NCBI RefSeq assembly: GCF_016900115.1
Contig: NZ_JACJJQ010000008.1
Location: 1 to 64,000 of the forward strand
Reading direction: 5' to 3'
Source of the DNA: Limosilactobacillus alvi
GTDB taxonomy: Bacteria; Bacillota; Bacilli; Lactobacillales; Lactobacillaceae
Length of the DNA: 64,000 nucleotides
The translations under genes and the position numbers were made by a program. Below the pieces are notes generated by a model, which worked only from the letters and a program-made list of their open reading frames with translations, ran no database searches and was not told where the DNA came from. How positions within the stretch are numbered: the first letter of the stretch is position 1; each line of letters starts with the position of its first letter. Shown piece after piece: positions 38,642 through 47,327 of the stretch.

Positions 38642-39019
38642 ATGTTTGATACAATCCATCATGTTGCCATCATTGGAAGCGATTATGCCCGTTCAAAACA
38701 CTTTTACGTTGACCAATTAGGGTTTAAAGTCATTCGGGAAAATTACCGGCCCGAACGCGATGATTACAAAATTGATCTCGCTTGTGGTATGACCGAGATC
38801 GAATTGTTTGTTATTAAAGGGGCGCCTGAACGGCCAAACTATCCGGAAGCTCAAGGTCTCCGCCATCTTGCTTTTAAGGTTGCCGATGTAGATGCAACGG
38901 TCAAAAAACTCAATCAGCAAGGAATTAAGACCGAACCGGTCCGGTTAGATACCTTTACGGGGAAAAAGATGACCTTCTTTTTTGATCCGGACCACTTACC
39001 ATTGGAAATCCATGAATAA
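38642..39019 (+). CDS. Glyoxalase-fold (VOC) family protein
   Basis: A 125-residue vicinal-oxygen-chelate domain protein. Metal ligand candidates are the His in IHHVAIIG at the start, Glu in MTEIELF, His in LRHLAFKV and Glu in PLEIHE at the end. That pattern fits GloA2-type lactoylglutathione lyase relatives, though the true substrate is unknown. I place the start at MFDTIHH, after AGGGGGAAG; an upstream in-frame ATG would run through the hairpin repeat. Confidence 0.8.
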   Translation: MFDTIHHVAIIGSDYARSKHFYVDQLGFKVIRENYRPERDDYKIDLACGMTEIELFVIKGAPERPNYPEAQGLRHLAFKVADVDATVKKLNQQGIKTEPVRLDTFTGKKMTFFFDPDHLPLEIHE

Positions 39020-39090
39020 CAATTTTGACGTGTTTGGATTGATAAAAAATGGTAAACTCGGAAAGGATAATTTGATTGAGGTGATTTTTG

Positions 39091-40635
39091 ATGGAACGAC
39101 GACGGCGGTTATATAGTTTGAATTATAGTAATAGTCGTCAGATTATCCGGGCAATTTTAATTGGGTTAGTGACAGGGCTGGTAGTGAGTTTATTTCGTTT
39201 AAGTATCCAGACGATACTGAAGTGGACGATTGAGGCCTTTAGCTATTTTCATACTCATCCAGTATGGTTAATTCCTTGGGCGATAGGAGCGATTATCCTA
39301 GCCCTAATTTTAGGTCATATGACCCAAAAAAACCCGAATATTAAAGGATCAGGGATTCCCCAGGTTGAAGGTCAGCTAATGGGCGAATTTGACGAAAAAT
39401 GGTGGCCTGTTCTGTGGCGGAAATTCTTTGGAGGCATCTTAAGTATTGGGCCCGGACTTTTCCTTGGTCGGGAAGGTCCTTCGATTCAACTTGGGGCGAC
39501 TGTCGGTCAAGGGATTGCAGAAACCGGCCAGGTAACAGCTGTTGAACGTCGAGTCGGCATTGCAAGTGGGGCAGCTGCTGGTTTATCAGCAGCCTTTAAT
39601 GCTCCAATTGCTTCTTCGATGTTTATTTTAGAAGAGGTCTACCATAACTTTTCGCCACTTGTCTGGTTATCGGTCTTTATCAGTGCCCTGTGTTCTAACA
39701 TGGTTTCAATGCAGTTCTTTGGTTTAAAGCCGGATTTGAATGTTCCGCACGAGAGTGTTTTTCCTTTAAACCAATACTGGCAATTAATTATTCTGGGGCT
39801 CTTGCTCGGAATTTTAGGCCGCCTTTACCAAGTTGTGATTTTACGGCTCGGGAAGTGGACTCGGCAAGTAAAGTGGTTTAAACCGGCCTGGTATCCTGTG
39901 ATTCCCTTCTTATTGATGATACCAATCGCTTGGTATTGGCCAGTTACCCTCGGTGGTGGGAATGGGCTGATTGTTGACTTAGCCCGGATGCAACCAGTCT
40001 TATTATGGCTCGCTTGGCTATTTGTCCTACGTTTTGTTTTTTCGATGATTAGTTACGCCTCGGAATTACCTGGGGGAATCTTTTTACCGATTCTAACTTT
40101 AGGAGCGGTTTTTGGAGCGCTTTATAGTGCTGCCATGGCTCGCCTTGGTTTGTTGCCGATTCACTACCTTCCAAACTACGTTATCTATGCCATGGCTGGA
40201 TACTTTGCTTGTATTTCAAAGGCGCCGTTTACCGCCATCCTTTTAATTACCGAGATGGTTGGGACGATGGCTCATTTAATGCCCCTTGCGGTAGTGGCAA
40301 TTGTTGCCTACTTAGTTGATGACGTCATGGGGGGCCGGCCGATTTACTTTGCGATGTTTGAAAACTTTATTCATCAACGGCCACACGCTAAGTTAAAAGG
40401 AATGACCCAAATGACCACAACTATTTTTGAGGGTGCTAAGCTTGATGGAATGGCGGTAAAAAACTTCGCTTGGCCTGAAGGAAGCTTGGTTTTAGCGATT
40501 TATCGGGGTGAAGAACAGTTGGTTCCTCACGGCAATACTAAGTTAAAAGTTGGTGATACGCTAGTGATCCAGTTAACTGGGGCTAATCATTTAATCAATC
40601 AAAAGCAAATTAATGAAGCTGCCCATGAAGGTTAA
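39091..40635 (+). CDS. ClC-type chloride channel or chloride/proton antiporter with TrkA-C domain
   Basis: A 514-residue membrane protein. The three ClC selectivity motifs are present: GSGIPQ near residue 86, GREGP near 126 with the gating glutamate, and GGIFLP near 327. A TrkA-C-like regulatory domain occupies about residues 430-510. The serine in GSGIP favours chloride over fluoride, and the retained gating glutamate suggests proton-coupled exchange, perhaps for acid tolerance. The ATG at 39091 lies seven bases after GAGGTG. The intergenic region that follows holds the small RNA candidate. Confidence 0.87.
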   Translation: MERRRRLYSLNYSNSRQIIRAILIGLVTGLVVSLFRLSIQTILKWTIEAFSYFHTHPVWLIPWAIGAIILALILGHMTQKNPNIKGSGIPQVEGQLMGEFDEKWWPVLWRKFFGGILSIGPGLFLGREGPSIQLGATVGQGIAETGQVTAVERRVGIASGAAAGLSAAFNAPIASSMFILEEVYHNFSPLVWLSVFISALCSNMVSMQFFGLKPDLNVPHESVFPLNQYWQLIILGLLLGILGRLYQVVILRLGKWTRQVKWFKPAWYPVIPFLLMIPIAWYWPVTLGGGNGLIVDLARMQPVLLWLAWLFVLRFVFSMISYASELPGGIFLPILTLGAVFGALYSAAMARLGLLPIHYLPNYVIYAMAGYFACISKAPFTAILLITEMVGTMAHLMPLAVVAIVAYLVDDVMGGRPIYFAMFENFIHQRPHAKLKGMTQMTTTIFEGAKLDGMAVKNFAWPEGSLVLAIYRGEEQLVPHGNTKLKVGDTLVIQLTGANHLINQKQINEAAHEG

Positions 40636-40708
40636 ACTAAGAGTTATCAAGAGACCGCTATCATCTATTAGAGATAAAAAGATTGTTAATTAAATATCAA
40701 TATAAATC

Positions 40709-40737
40709 TTGACAAAAATAGCTGAAAACGCTAACAT
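40709..40737 (+). promoter_or_regulatory. Strong promoter overlapped by a cre site
   Basis: A consensus TTGACA (40709-40714) and TAACAT (40732-40737) are 17 bases apart. Within the spacer and -10 lies TGAAAACGCTAACA (40723-40736), a near-perfect CcpA operator. CcpA bound here would block RNA polymerase, so the transcript should be repressed on good carbon sources. Confidence 0.75.
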
Positions 40738-40742
40738 ATAGT

Positions 40743-40823
40743 CACAAGGTATTAAGTATTTACCTTCTAATCAATTCTCTTTCTCTCTTATGCCGATCAC
40801 CGTCCCCTTGGCGGTGATTTTTG
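40743..40823 (+). ncRNA. Candidate CcpA-controlled small RNA (about 80 nucleotides)
   Basis: The transcript predicted from the promoter would begin near 40743. It contains a 5' hairpin (AAGGTA 40746-40751 / TACCTT 40761-40766), then an unpaired pyrimidine-rich segment (TTCTCTTTCTCTCTT, 40775-40789), then a terminator stem ATCACCG / CGGTGAT (40796-40802 / 40812-40818) with TTTTT. The pyrimidine segment could pair with purine-rich ribosome binding sites. It could instead be a terminated 5' leader of the gene at 40863. No ribosome-site-led peptide is seen. Confidence 0.5.
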
Positions 40824-40862
40824 GTTTATAATGAAAAAGATTTGGATGAAGGGGGAATTATG

Positions 40863-41180
40863 ATGGCAGAACAACCATTGCTAGGAAATTTGGATATTAT
40901 TGAAGAAATTACGCGTAACGATGGGACAACCTACTACGAAATCGGCAATATGGTCCATAATGGGCGGTCTGAATTGGCAGCCGAAAAAGGCTTTATTAAA
41001 CAGGTCCGAATTCTAAAACTCAATATCCCACATTCCCAAAACGTTATTAAATATGAAAAGTACATTAATGAAAATTACCGGGTCCAACCGGAGTCAATGG
41101 ATCATTTTGAAGAATGGCAACGGACGCCGGAAATGGAAAAGATTGTGACGGCAATTTTAAAAGAGAACCACGTTGGGTGA
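40863..41180 (+). CDS. Uncharacterised 105-residue protein
   Basis: I do not recognise this protein. It is hydrophilic, with no signal or membrane segment, and has a mixed charge pattern and a C-terminal helix-like part (QRTPEMEKIVTAILKEN). GAAGGGGGA lies about six bases before the ATG, and coding composition is normal, so it is probably a real gene. It stands behind the small RNA candidate and in front of the acyltransferase, from which a 118-base gap with a small inverted repeat separates it. Confidence 0.6.
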   Translation: MAEQPLLGNLDIIEEITRNDGTTYYEIGNMVHNGRSELAAEKGFIKQVRILKLNIPHSQNVIKYEKYINENYRVQPESMDHFEEWQRTPEMEKIVTAILKENHVG

Positions 41181-41298
41181 AAATAATTCCCTGGTAACTT
41201 TTTTTAACGGTGGAAGTTGATTATAATAGAGAGGTCTTTTAAGAGACCGCGGGAAAGCCTTCTCGGTGGTCTTACATTAAATAGATCGAGGAAAATTT

Positions 41299-43143
41299 AT
41301 GAGAGAATATTCAAAATGGACCCCTAATAAACAGATCAGTCAACCGCCAAAGTTTGTGAGTGGTGTTGATGGTCTAAGAACCCTTGCGGTAATTGGCGTC
41401 ATTATGTATCACTTATTACCAAACATCATGAAGGGGGGCTTCTTGGGAGTCCCACTTTTTTTGTTAATTACGGGTTATTTTGTAACCAACCAATTAACTC
41501 GTCAGTGGCAGGCTGGCCAACCCCTTAAATTACGTTCGTTTTATTGGCGCCGGTTTAAGCGACTTTACCCCCCGTTAGTGGGGATGCTTTTGTTTACTAG
41601 TGCTTATATTACGCTGTTTGCTCGGGAATCACTAGTCCATCTACGGATAATTATCCTGACTAATCTAACTTGGGTTTACAACTGGTGGGCAATCGGTCAT
41701 GGTCAGTCATACTTTGATCGTTTCAACGGCGCTTCGCCGTTTACTCATTTGTGGACGCTTGGGGTAGAAGCACAATTCTACTTAATTTGGCCAGTTATCT
41801 TAATTTGGCTCCTAAAACGAGGTGGTCTGAAACTCACGCGGAGGGTAACAATTGGCTTAGCGGTCTTGTCAATGATCCTGATGGCCGTCTTGTATCAGCC
41901 AACTAACCTGAACCGGGTCTATTATGGGACTGATACGCGGGCATTTTCGTTACTCTTTGGGAGTTGGTTAGCCCTAGTTTGGCCCCGACAAAAGCTTAAA
42001 GCCACATTGTTGGCTAAAGAACGGTACCTCCTAAATGGAGCTGGAGCAATCAGTCTAATCCTTTTAATCATTAGTTTCTTTACAATTAATGGGGAAGTTG
42101 CTTCAACTTACCGTGGGATAATGGCACTAGATAGTCTGGTTGGTTTAGTTTTATTAGCCACGATTGTTCATCCGGGGGCACAGGTTAATCAATGGTTGAC
42201 TAATCCAGTTTTTCATTATATTGGCCAACGTTCCTACGAAATATATATCTATCAACTACCAGTAATGGTTTTTTATGAACGGCTCTTTCCAGTTGGCGAT
42301 GCTCCCTGGTTAAACGCCTTAATTGAGCTCGGATTAGTCTTTGGGATTAGTGAGTTGGCATATCGATTAGTCGAATCGCCGCTCAAAAGGAAGGCCCTTG
42401 GTCCGCATCGTAAGCCGTTACAGACCAAAAAGCAATGGGCAACGTTGACGGTAATGGGCTTGATTACAGTAATTGCGGGCGTTGGGATCTTAGGTCCCCA
42501 ACCGCAACCGGTAAAATCAAGTCTGCAAAAACAACTCCAACACAATAAGCAGGCTACTTCTGACCGCAATAAAAAAATTGCGGCTGGTAAAGTTCCTAAA
42601 GTTGATGTTAATAGCCCCTCCTTAAAGCAAAAGTATCAGTTGAATTCAAAACAACTAAAACAAGCGGGGGATTGGCTGATTACAGCAGTTGGCGATTCGG
42701 TGATGGTTGATGCTGCCAATGACTTACAAGAAGTAATGCCGCACGCTATGGTTAAGGCGAAAGTCGGAATGCAGGGGACGGCTGGTTTAAATATTCTGAA
42801 GGATTTGGCGAATAAAAACCAACTGAGCCCAATTGTGGTTGTTAATTTAGGGACCAACGGGGCAATCTCTGATCAAGTAGCAGACGAGATCGTACAAACG
42901 GTTGGGGATCGGCAACTTTATTGGATTACCCCGCATGTACCAACTCGGCCATGGCAAAAGGCAGTGGTTGCCCAAATTAAGCGCGAAGCTAAGCAACACC
43001 CAAATGTCCATGTCGTTGATTGGAATACTAAGAGTAAAAACCATCCTAATTGGTTTGGTAAAGACAACGTGCACATGAATGAAATCGGAAATGCACAGTT
43101 TACCCGACTACTGGTGACAACAATTATTAAAGAGGAAAAGTAA
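41299..43143 (+). CDS. OatA-like peptidoglycan O-acetyltransferase
   Basis: A 614-residue membrane protein in two parts. The N-terminal acyltransferase-3 domain spans about residues 1-380, with some ten membrane segments and GVDGLRTLAVIGVIMYH at its start. The C-terminal SGNH esterase-like domain lies outside the cell and contains the nucleophile in VGDSVM near residue 466 and DNVHMNEIG near residue 590 for the Asp/His pair. OatA-type enzymes acetylate peptidoglycan and confer lysozyme resistance. The start is behind GAGGAAAAT. The HAD gene follows after one base, so the two form an operon. Confidence 0.88.
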   Translation: MREYSKWTPNKQISQPPKFVSGVDGLRTLAVIGVIMYHLLPNIMKGGFLGVPLFLLITGYFVTNQLTRQWQAGQPLKLRSFYWRRFKRLYPPLVGMLLFTSAYITLFARESLVHLRIIILTNLTWVYNWWAIGHGQSYFDRFNGASPFTHLWTLGVEAQFYLIWPVILIWLLKRGGLKLTRRVTIGLAVLSMILMAVLYQPTNLNRVYYGTDTRAFSLLFGSWLALVWPRQKLKATLLAKERYLLNGAGAISLILLIISFFTINGEVASTYRGIMALDSLVGLVLLATIVHPGAQVNQWLTNPVFHYIGQRSYEIYIYQLPVMVFYERLFPVGDAPWLNALIELGLVFGISELAYRLVESPLKRKALGPHRKPLQTKKQWATLTVMGLITVIAGVGILGPQPQPVKSSLQKQLQHNKQATSDRNKKIAAGKVPKVDVNSPSLKQKYQLNSKQLKQAGDWLITAVGDSVMVDAANDLQEVMPHAMVKAKVGMQGTAGLNILKDLANKNQLSPIVVVNLGTNGAISDQVADEIVQTVGDRQLYWITPHVPTRPWQKAVVAQIKREAKQHPNVHVVDWNTKSKNHPNWFGKDNVHMNEIGNAQFTRLLVTTIIKEEK

Positions 43144-43144
43144 A

Positions 43145-43951
43145 ATGATTAAAATGATTGCTTTAGATTTAGATAATACCTTGTTAAACAGTCAAAAGGA
43201 GATTAGCACAGTCAACGAAAAGATCTTAAAGCAACTCCATCAAGCGGGAATCAAAGTGGTGCTCTGTACGGGGCGACCAATTAATGCGATTAGGAATTAT
43301 CTGGATCAACTGGAATTAAATCAACCTGATGACTACACAATTACCTTTAATGGGGGCTTGGTGATCAATAACCAAACTAAGGAACCCTTATTCTCGCTGG
43401 GAATGACTAAAGCTGATTTACAACCTGTCTACGCCTATCTCAAGGCTAACCAATTACCAATGGACGTTTTAGACTTTGAACGAGTATATGAATTAACTGA
43501 ATTGGGTCCATCACGATACCGGCAAACCGTTCAGGGAATTGAATTTGTGGATACAACGATGGATGCTCTTCCTAATGGTAGCCACGTTTTTGCAAAGGCG
43601 GTTTTGGCGACCGCACCAGCTAAGGTAACGGTTGTAAAAGAAAAGATTCAGTTACCTGCTCATATTCGGGTCGTTCAATCCCAACCCCACATTCTAGAAT
43701 TCTTGCCGGCTAAGGTTAATAAGATGCTTGGCTTAAATCATCTGTTGAGTAAATTAGGAATGCAGGCGGAAAATTTGATGACCTTTGGGGATGCAGACAA
43801 CGATTTGGAAATGATTGCAGGTGCTGGTGACGGGGTCGTAATGGCGAATGGATTGCCCGAAGTAAAAGTAGTTGCTAACCATTTAACGGCTTCAAATGAT
43901 GAAGACGGAGTTGCGCTTTACTTGAAAAAGACATTTGACATTAATTTGTAA
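43145..43951 (+). CDS. Cof-type HAD-superfamily phosphatase
   Basis: A 268-residue cytoplasmic hydrolase. HAD motif I is ALDLDNTLLNS at residues 5-15, motif II the CTGRP segment, and motif IV FGDADNDLEMI near residue 210. A type-II cap domain lies between. Relatives dephosphorylate sugar phosphates, phosphorylated vitamins or FMN, so the substrate is unknown. It is co-transcribed with the acyltransferase gene and is followed by a long terminator hairpin. Confidence 0.87.
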   Translation: MIKMIALDLDNTLLNSQKEISTVNEKILKQLHQAGIKVVLCTGRPINAIRNYLDQLELNQPDDYTITFNGGLVINNQTKEPLFSLGMTKADLQPVYAYLKANQLPMDVLDFERVYELTELGPSRYRQTVQGIEFVDTTMDALPNGSHVFAKAVLATAPAKVTVVKEKIQLPAHIRVVQSQPHILEFLPAKVNKMLGLNHLLSKLGMQAENLMTFGDADNDLEMIAGAGDGVVMANGLPEVKVVANHLTASNDEDGVALYLKKTFDINL

Positions 43952-43969
43952 TAAAAGCCATAAAAAATA

Positions 43970-44032
43970 GGATTCTGGAACCATTTTTTTCCAAACTAGG
44001 AAAAATCTGGTTAAATTCAGAATCTTTTTTTG
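43970..44032 (+). terminator. Terminator after the HAD gene
   Basis: GATTCTGGAACCA and TGGTTAAATTCAGAATC form a stem with an internal bulge, followed by seven T. The loop is long. Confidence 0.65.
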
Positions 44033-44265
44033 TGGATTTGTGAAATTTTACGAGAAAAATTAGGCCAACCGAAAACCTTATTAGCTCGGGAATTTTAAGG
44101 TTAAATTAGTTTGTTCCGTTCATGATTATTACAAAAGATTACAAAAAAGGCGCTTGTTTCGGGGAAAAGCAATTGCTCTGTGACACGCTAGTAACATTTA
44201 ATCGGTATTATAGTAACCGTTGAAAGATTTGAACGAACAAATGTAAAGGATGGTTAAATTACCTT

Positions 44266-44868
44266 ATGTTAAAGAAAAGTATGTTAACGACTGTCGCTAC
44301 TCTTGGAATTGCAGCTTTTGGGATCGCCGCTGGAACTAGTGTTGCAAACGCCGACTCAATTTACACTGTACAAGCTGGGGATACGCTTTCTTCAATTTCC
44401 CAAAAGTTTGCCAAGGATAACAGCTTAGTTAACAAGCTGGCCCAAGACAATAACATCCAAGATGTCAACTTGATTTACGTTGGTCAAAAGCTTTTGATCA
44501 AGGACAATGGTCAAATCCAAGTGGCTAGTCAACAAGACGTTGCTAACAATCAAGCAACAACTAACAACGCAGCTACTAACACGGCAACTACCAGTCAAGC
44601 ATCGGCTACTAACAACAGTAGTAGTTACACTTCAAGCGTTTCTGGTAGCGAAGCAGCTGCCAAGGCTTGGATTGCTGCACGTGAATCTGGTGGTAGCTAC
44701 ACTGCTCAAAACGGTCAATACTACGGTAAGTACCAACTTTCTTCATCTTACCTTGGTGGGGACTACTCCGTTGCTAACCAAGAACGGGTTGCTGACCAAT
44801 ATGTAGCTTCGCGTTACGGTTCTTGGACGGCTGCGCAAGCCTTCTGGCAAGCAAACGGCTGGTACTAA
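44266..44868 (+). CDS. Secreted LysM protein with Apf-type C-terminal domain
   Basis: A 200-residue secreted protein. The signal peptide (residues 1-29) ends in SVANA, followed by a LysM peptidoglycan-binding domain (YTVQAGDTLSSISQKF, to about residue 76), a Thr/Ala/Asn-rich linker, and a C-terminal domain from about residue 126 containing ARESGGSY and YGKYQLSSSY, ending in FWQANGWY. The last part resembles aggregation-promoting factors, and the Glu in ARESGG may be the catalytic acid of a lytic transglycosylase-like fold. Codon bias is strong, so it is likely abundant. The ribosome site AAAGGATGG is rather far, 12 bases from the ATG. Confidence 0.88.
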   Translation: MLKKSMLTTVATLGIAAFGIAAGTSVANADSIYTVQAGDTLSSISQKFAKDNSLVNKLAQDNNIQDVNLIYVGQKLLIKDNGQIQVASQQDVANNQATTNNAATNTATTSQASATNNSSSYTSSVSGSEAAAKAWIAARESGGSYTAQNGQYYGKYQLSSSYLGGDYSVANQERVADQYVASRYGSWTAAQAFWQANGWY

Positions 44869-44888
44869 AATAAACAATCTCCACGTAG

Positions 44889-45147
44889 GTCGTGCTTTGG
44901 AGCGAACCAGCCAACTGGTTTGACCTTAGTTATTGAGTAACATTCGGGGATGAAAGAAAGAGGTTGGGAAAAAAGCTCCTTGACGGCCTGGTTGGGATAA
45001 GAAGAACGAAGGTTGATTCATTAGAATCGACCTTCGTTCGCCCTGATCCGCTAAGGCCGTGCTTTTTGACCTTAGTTACTGAGTAACATTCGGAGATGAC
45101 AAAGAGGGTGGGAAGAAACTTGAGTTTCTTCCCACCCTCTCTTTTTT
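44889..45147 (+). repeat. Mosaic intergenic repeat, copy 2, internally duplicated
   Basis: The copy holds the AGCGAACCAGCCAACTGG block (44901 onward). The TGAGTAACATTCGG block appears twice (about 44933 and 45080). Also present are an inverted GAACGAAGGTTGATTC / GAATCGACCTTCGTTC pair and a GGGCGG-flanking segment with GATCCGCTAAGGCC. It ends in the same 18-bp hairpin as copy 1 (45103-45120 / 45123-45140) and a T run. It lies between the LysM gene and the nitroreductase gene. Confidence 0.75.
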
Positions 45148-45220
45148 TACATATAGTAGCTGGTAATAATCGCAGGAGTCCGGTTAGTGCATGATATAAT
45201 TACTGCAAGAGGTGATTTAA

Positions 45221-45883
45221 ATGACTTTAGCTAAAACCCGTGAGCATGTCTTAAAGATTGCCAACCAACGGTACGCAACGAAAAAATACGATCCTAACAA
45301 GCACATTAGTGATGAAGACTGGCAAACGATTCTTCAAGTTGGCCGGTTATCACCAAGTTCATTTGGTTATGAACCTTGGCGCTTTATTTTGTTAAAAGAT
45401 GAAAAGCTCAAAGAAGCAATTCGCCCATTTTCCTGGGGAGCAATTAATAGCCTTGATGGGGCTGATAAAATCCTCTTAATTTTAGCCCGGAAGGATGTTA
45501 CTTATGATGCGGATTACATCCAGCATTTAGTTGCGGAGGTCAAACATAAACCGTATTCGCCAGATAGCCCACAATCTCAACATTTCAAGGTTTTTCAAGA
45601 ACGGGATTTAAATATCCAAACCACTGAAGAACGGTTTGACTGGGCGGCTCGCCAAGCATACATTGCAATGGCAAATATGATGACGGCTGCAACCGAATTA
45701 GGAATTGATACCTGCCCAATTGAAGGGTTTAATTATCCACAAATGAATCAATTCTTAGCAGAACATCAAATTATGGATCCAAAGCATTGGCAGATTGCGG
45801 TTATGGTTAGTTTTGGTTACCGGGATCAACCAATTAAGCCCAAGGTCCGACAACCATTGGCGGATATTTACGAAGAGATCTAA
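45221..45883 (+). CDS. NAD(P)H nitroreductase family protein
   Basis: A 220-residue flavoprotein of the nitroreductase superfamily. It starts with a typical RYATKKYDPN motif and has an FMN-phosphate binding pattern in LSPSSFGYEPW and a C-terminal GY-R-type end. It acts in the cytoplasm as a homodimer and reduces nitro compounds, quinones or flavins; the physiological substrate is unknown. AAGAGGTGA lies upstream of the ATG. A mosaic repeat ends the gene on the downstream side. Confidence 0.85.
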   Translation: MTLAKTREHVLKIANQRYATKKYDPNKHISDEDWQTILQVGRLSPSSFGYEPWRFILLKDEKLKEAIRPFSWGAINSLDGADKILLILARKDVTYDADYIQHLVAEVKHKPYSPDSPQSQHFKVFQERDLNIQTTEERFDWAARQAYIAMANMMTAATELGIDTCPIEGFNYPQMNQFLAEHQIMDPKHWQIAVMVSFGYRDQPIKPKVRQPLADIYEEI

Positions 45884-45885
45884 AA

Positions 45886-46190
45886 AGCGAGGGGCTGGGA
45901 GGAAACTCATGTTTCTTCCCAGCCCCTTTTTCATCTCCGAAGGTTACTCAGTAACTAAGGTCAAAGCAGTAGCTGAATGGCAGTTGCTTCCCTGGCGGTT
46001 GCACCAACCGATTCAGCCTTGCGTGGGCTCACAAACGCCAAACCAGTTGGCTGGTTCGCTCCAAAGCACGGCCTTAGCGGATCAGGGCGAACGAAAGACC
46101 GATGCTAATGAATCAACCTTCGTTCTACTTATCCCAACCAGGCCGTCAAGGAGCTTTTTTCCCAACCTCTCGCTTTCATACCCTTATGCT
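45886..46190 (-). repeat. Mosaic intergenic repeat, copy 3 (longest, inverted)
   Basis: In the minus orientation this copy begins GAGAGGTTGGGAAAAAAGCTCC, runs through GGCCTGGTTGGGATAAG, GAACGAAGGTTGATTC, CTAAGGCCGTGCTTTGGAGCGAACCAGCC, GGCGTTTGTGAGCCCA, CAGCTACTGCTTTGACC and TGAGTAACCTTCGG, and finishes in the GGGCTGGGAAGAAAC hairpin. It covers nearly all of the 310-base gap between two convergent genes and may terminate both. Confidence 0.75.
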
Positions 46191-46192
46191 CT

Positions 46193-47218
46193 CTAAAAGA
46201 ACAACTTTGCTCCAGCAATTACAAGGGCTAAGAGGAGAACCGAAGAAATACCGGCCGCTAGGAGGGCTTCTTTTCCGCGCGTGAAAAGGACGTTGAAGTT
46301 AACATTCATCCCTAAAGCAGCCATAGCCATTCCGAGCAAAAGATAGGCTAATTTAACCAAGCTAGGGACGAAAGTAGCCAAGTCAGGAATAAAGGTTCCC
46401 ATAACGCTGGCAAGGATAAAGCCCACCATGAACCAGGGAATTGGGACCGGTTGCTTTTTACTTGGGTTGGTTTGCTGGCTACTCCGATGGTACCAGATCC
46501 CAATAATAATAGCAGCTGGGGCTAATAAGAGGACACGAGAAAGCTTAGTAATGATGGCGGTATCCAAACTAACCGGCCCACCAGCACTTCCGGCGGCAAC
46601 CGCGTGGGCGATTTCGTGAAGGCTTCCCCCGGTCATCACCCCAAATTGAACGGCCGTCATATGAATAAGGGGGCGGATCGAAATATCAATTAAGGTGAAA
46701 AGCGTCCCGAGGATTGCGACGATCGCAACGGCAACCACTTCATTTTCTTGATGGCGGAGATTAGTTGTGGGATCATTGCTTTCATGAAGCTGGGACGAGA
46801 TTCCCATGACAGCAGCGGCACCGCAAATTCCAGTTCCACTCGCAGTTAAGATAGCAAGGTGCTTATCAACACCAAACTTGCGTGCTAATTGATAGGTAAC
46901 GGTGATTGTGAAGGTTACGACAACAACTGCTAAGGCAATCGTCTTAATCCCCGCTTGTGCTAAGGCAAGCAAATTTAATTTGAAGCCTAAGAGGATAATT
47001 CCGGCCCGTAAGAATTTATTGGCAATTAGACCAATTCCAGAACGACTATAGTCGAGAACTGGTCGCCCAACTTGCATCACCATCCCAAGTAATAGGGAAA
47101 TTACGAGGGCCCCAATCACTTTTAAATAGGGAAGACTAGCTAAGTAACTCCCAACTAGTGAACAGATTAAGGTTAAAATCGCGGCGGTAGCGAAACGACC
47201 ATTCAAGATTTTTTTCAA
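46193..47218 (-). CDS. YeiH/UPF0324 family membrane protein (putative sulfate exporter)
   Basis: A 341-residue membrane protein with about ten hydrophobic segments, typical of the UPF0324 (YeiH) family, proposed to export sulfate or small sulfonates. Conserved stretches such as KFLRAGIILLGFKLNL, GIC-G-A-A and GGSLHEIAHAVAAG are seen. The start is probably the TTG behind AGGAGGAAGAAAA; the ATG nine codons upstream has no ribosome site. It is divergent from a LysR regulator, the usual YeiH/YeiE arrangement. Confidence 0.83.
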   Translation of the reverse strand: MKKILNGRFATAAILTLICSLVGSYLASLPYLKVIGALVISLLLGMVMQVGRPVLDYSRSGIGLIANKFLRAGIILLGFKLNLLALAQAGIKTIALAVVVVTFTITVTYQLARKFGVDKHLAILTASGTGICGAAAVMGISSQLHESNDPTTNLRHQENEVVAVAIVAILGTLFTLIDISIRPLIHMTAVQFGVMTGGSLHEIAHAVAAGSAGGPVSLDTAIITKLSRVLLLAPAAIIIGIWYHRSSQQTNPSKKQPVPIPWFMVGFILASVMGTFIPDLATFVPSLVKLAYLLLGMAMAALGMNVNFNVLFTRGKEALLAAGISSVLLLALVIAGAKLFF

Positions 47219-47327
47219 TTTTCTTCCTCCTAAGTTTTGGTACATTCTAAATTTACCATGGTAGAATGATAAATAAAAATTATGATTTCTTTCTTGGGTA
47301 TAAGAAAAAATTATTAAGGAGTAAAAG

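Noticed and set aside
40790-40831. A 13-codon frame (MPITVPLAVIFGL) over the terminator of the small RNA candidate
   Set aside because: It has no ribosome site and lies in the terminator stem; not treated as a leader peptide.
44127-44143. WalR-like box upstream of the LysM gene (ATTACA repeated)
   Set aside because: The repeats are 10 bases apart, not the 11 expected for the WalR direct repeat, and no strong promoter is placed by it.
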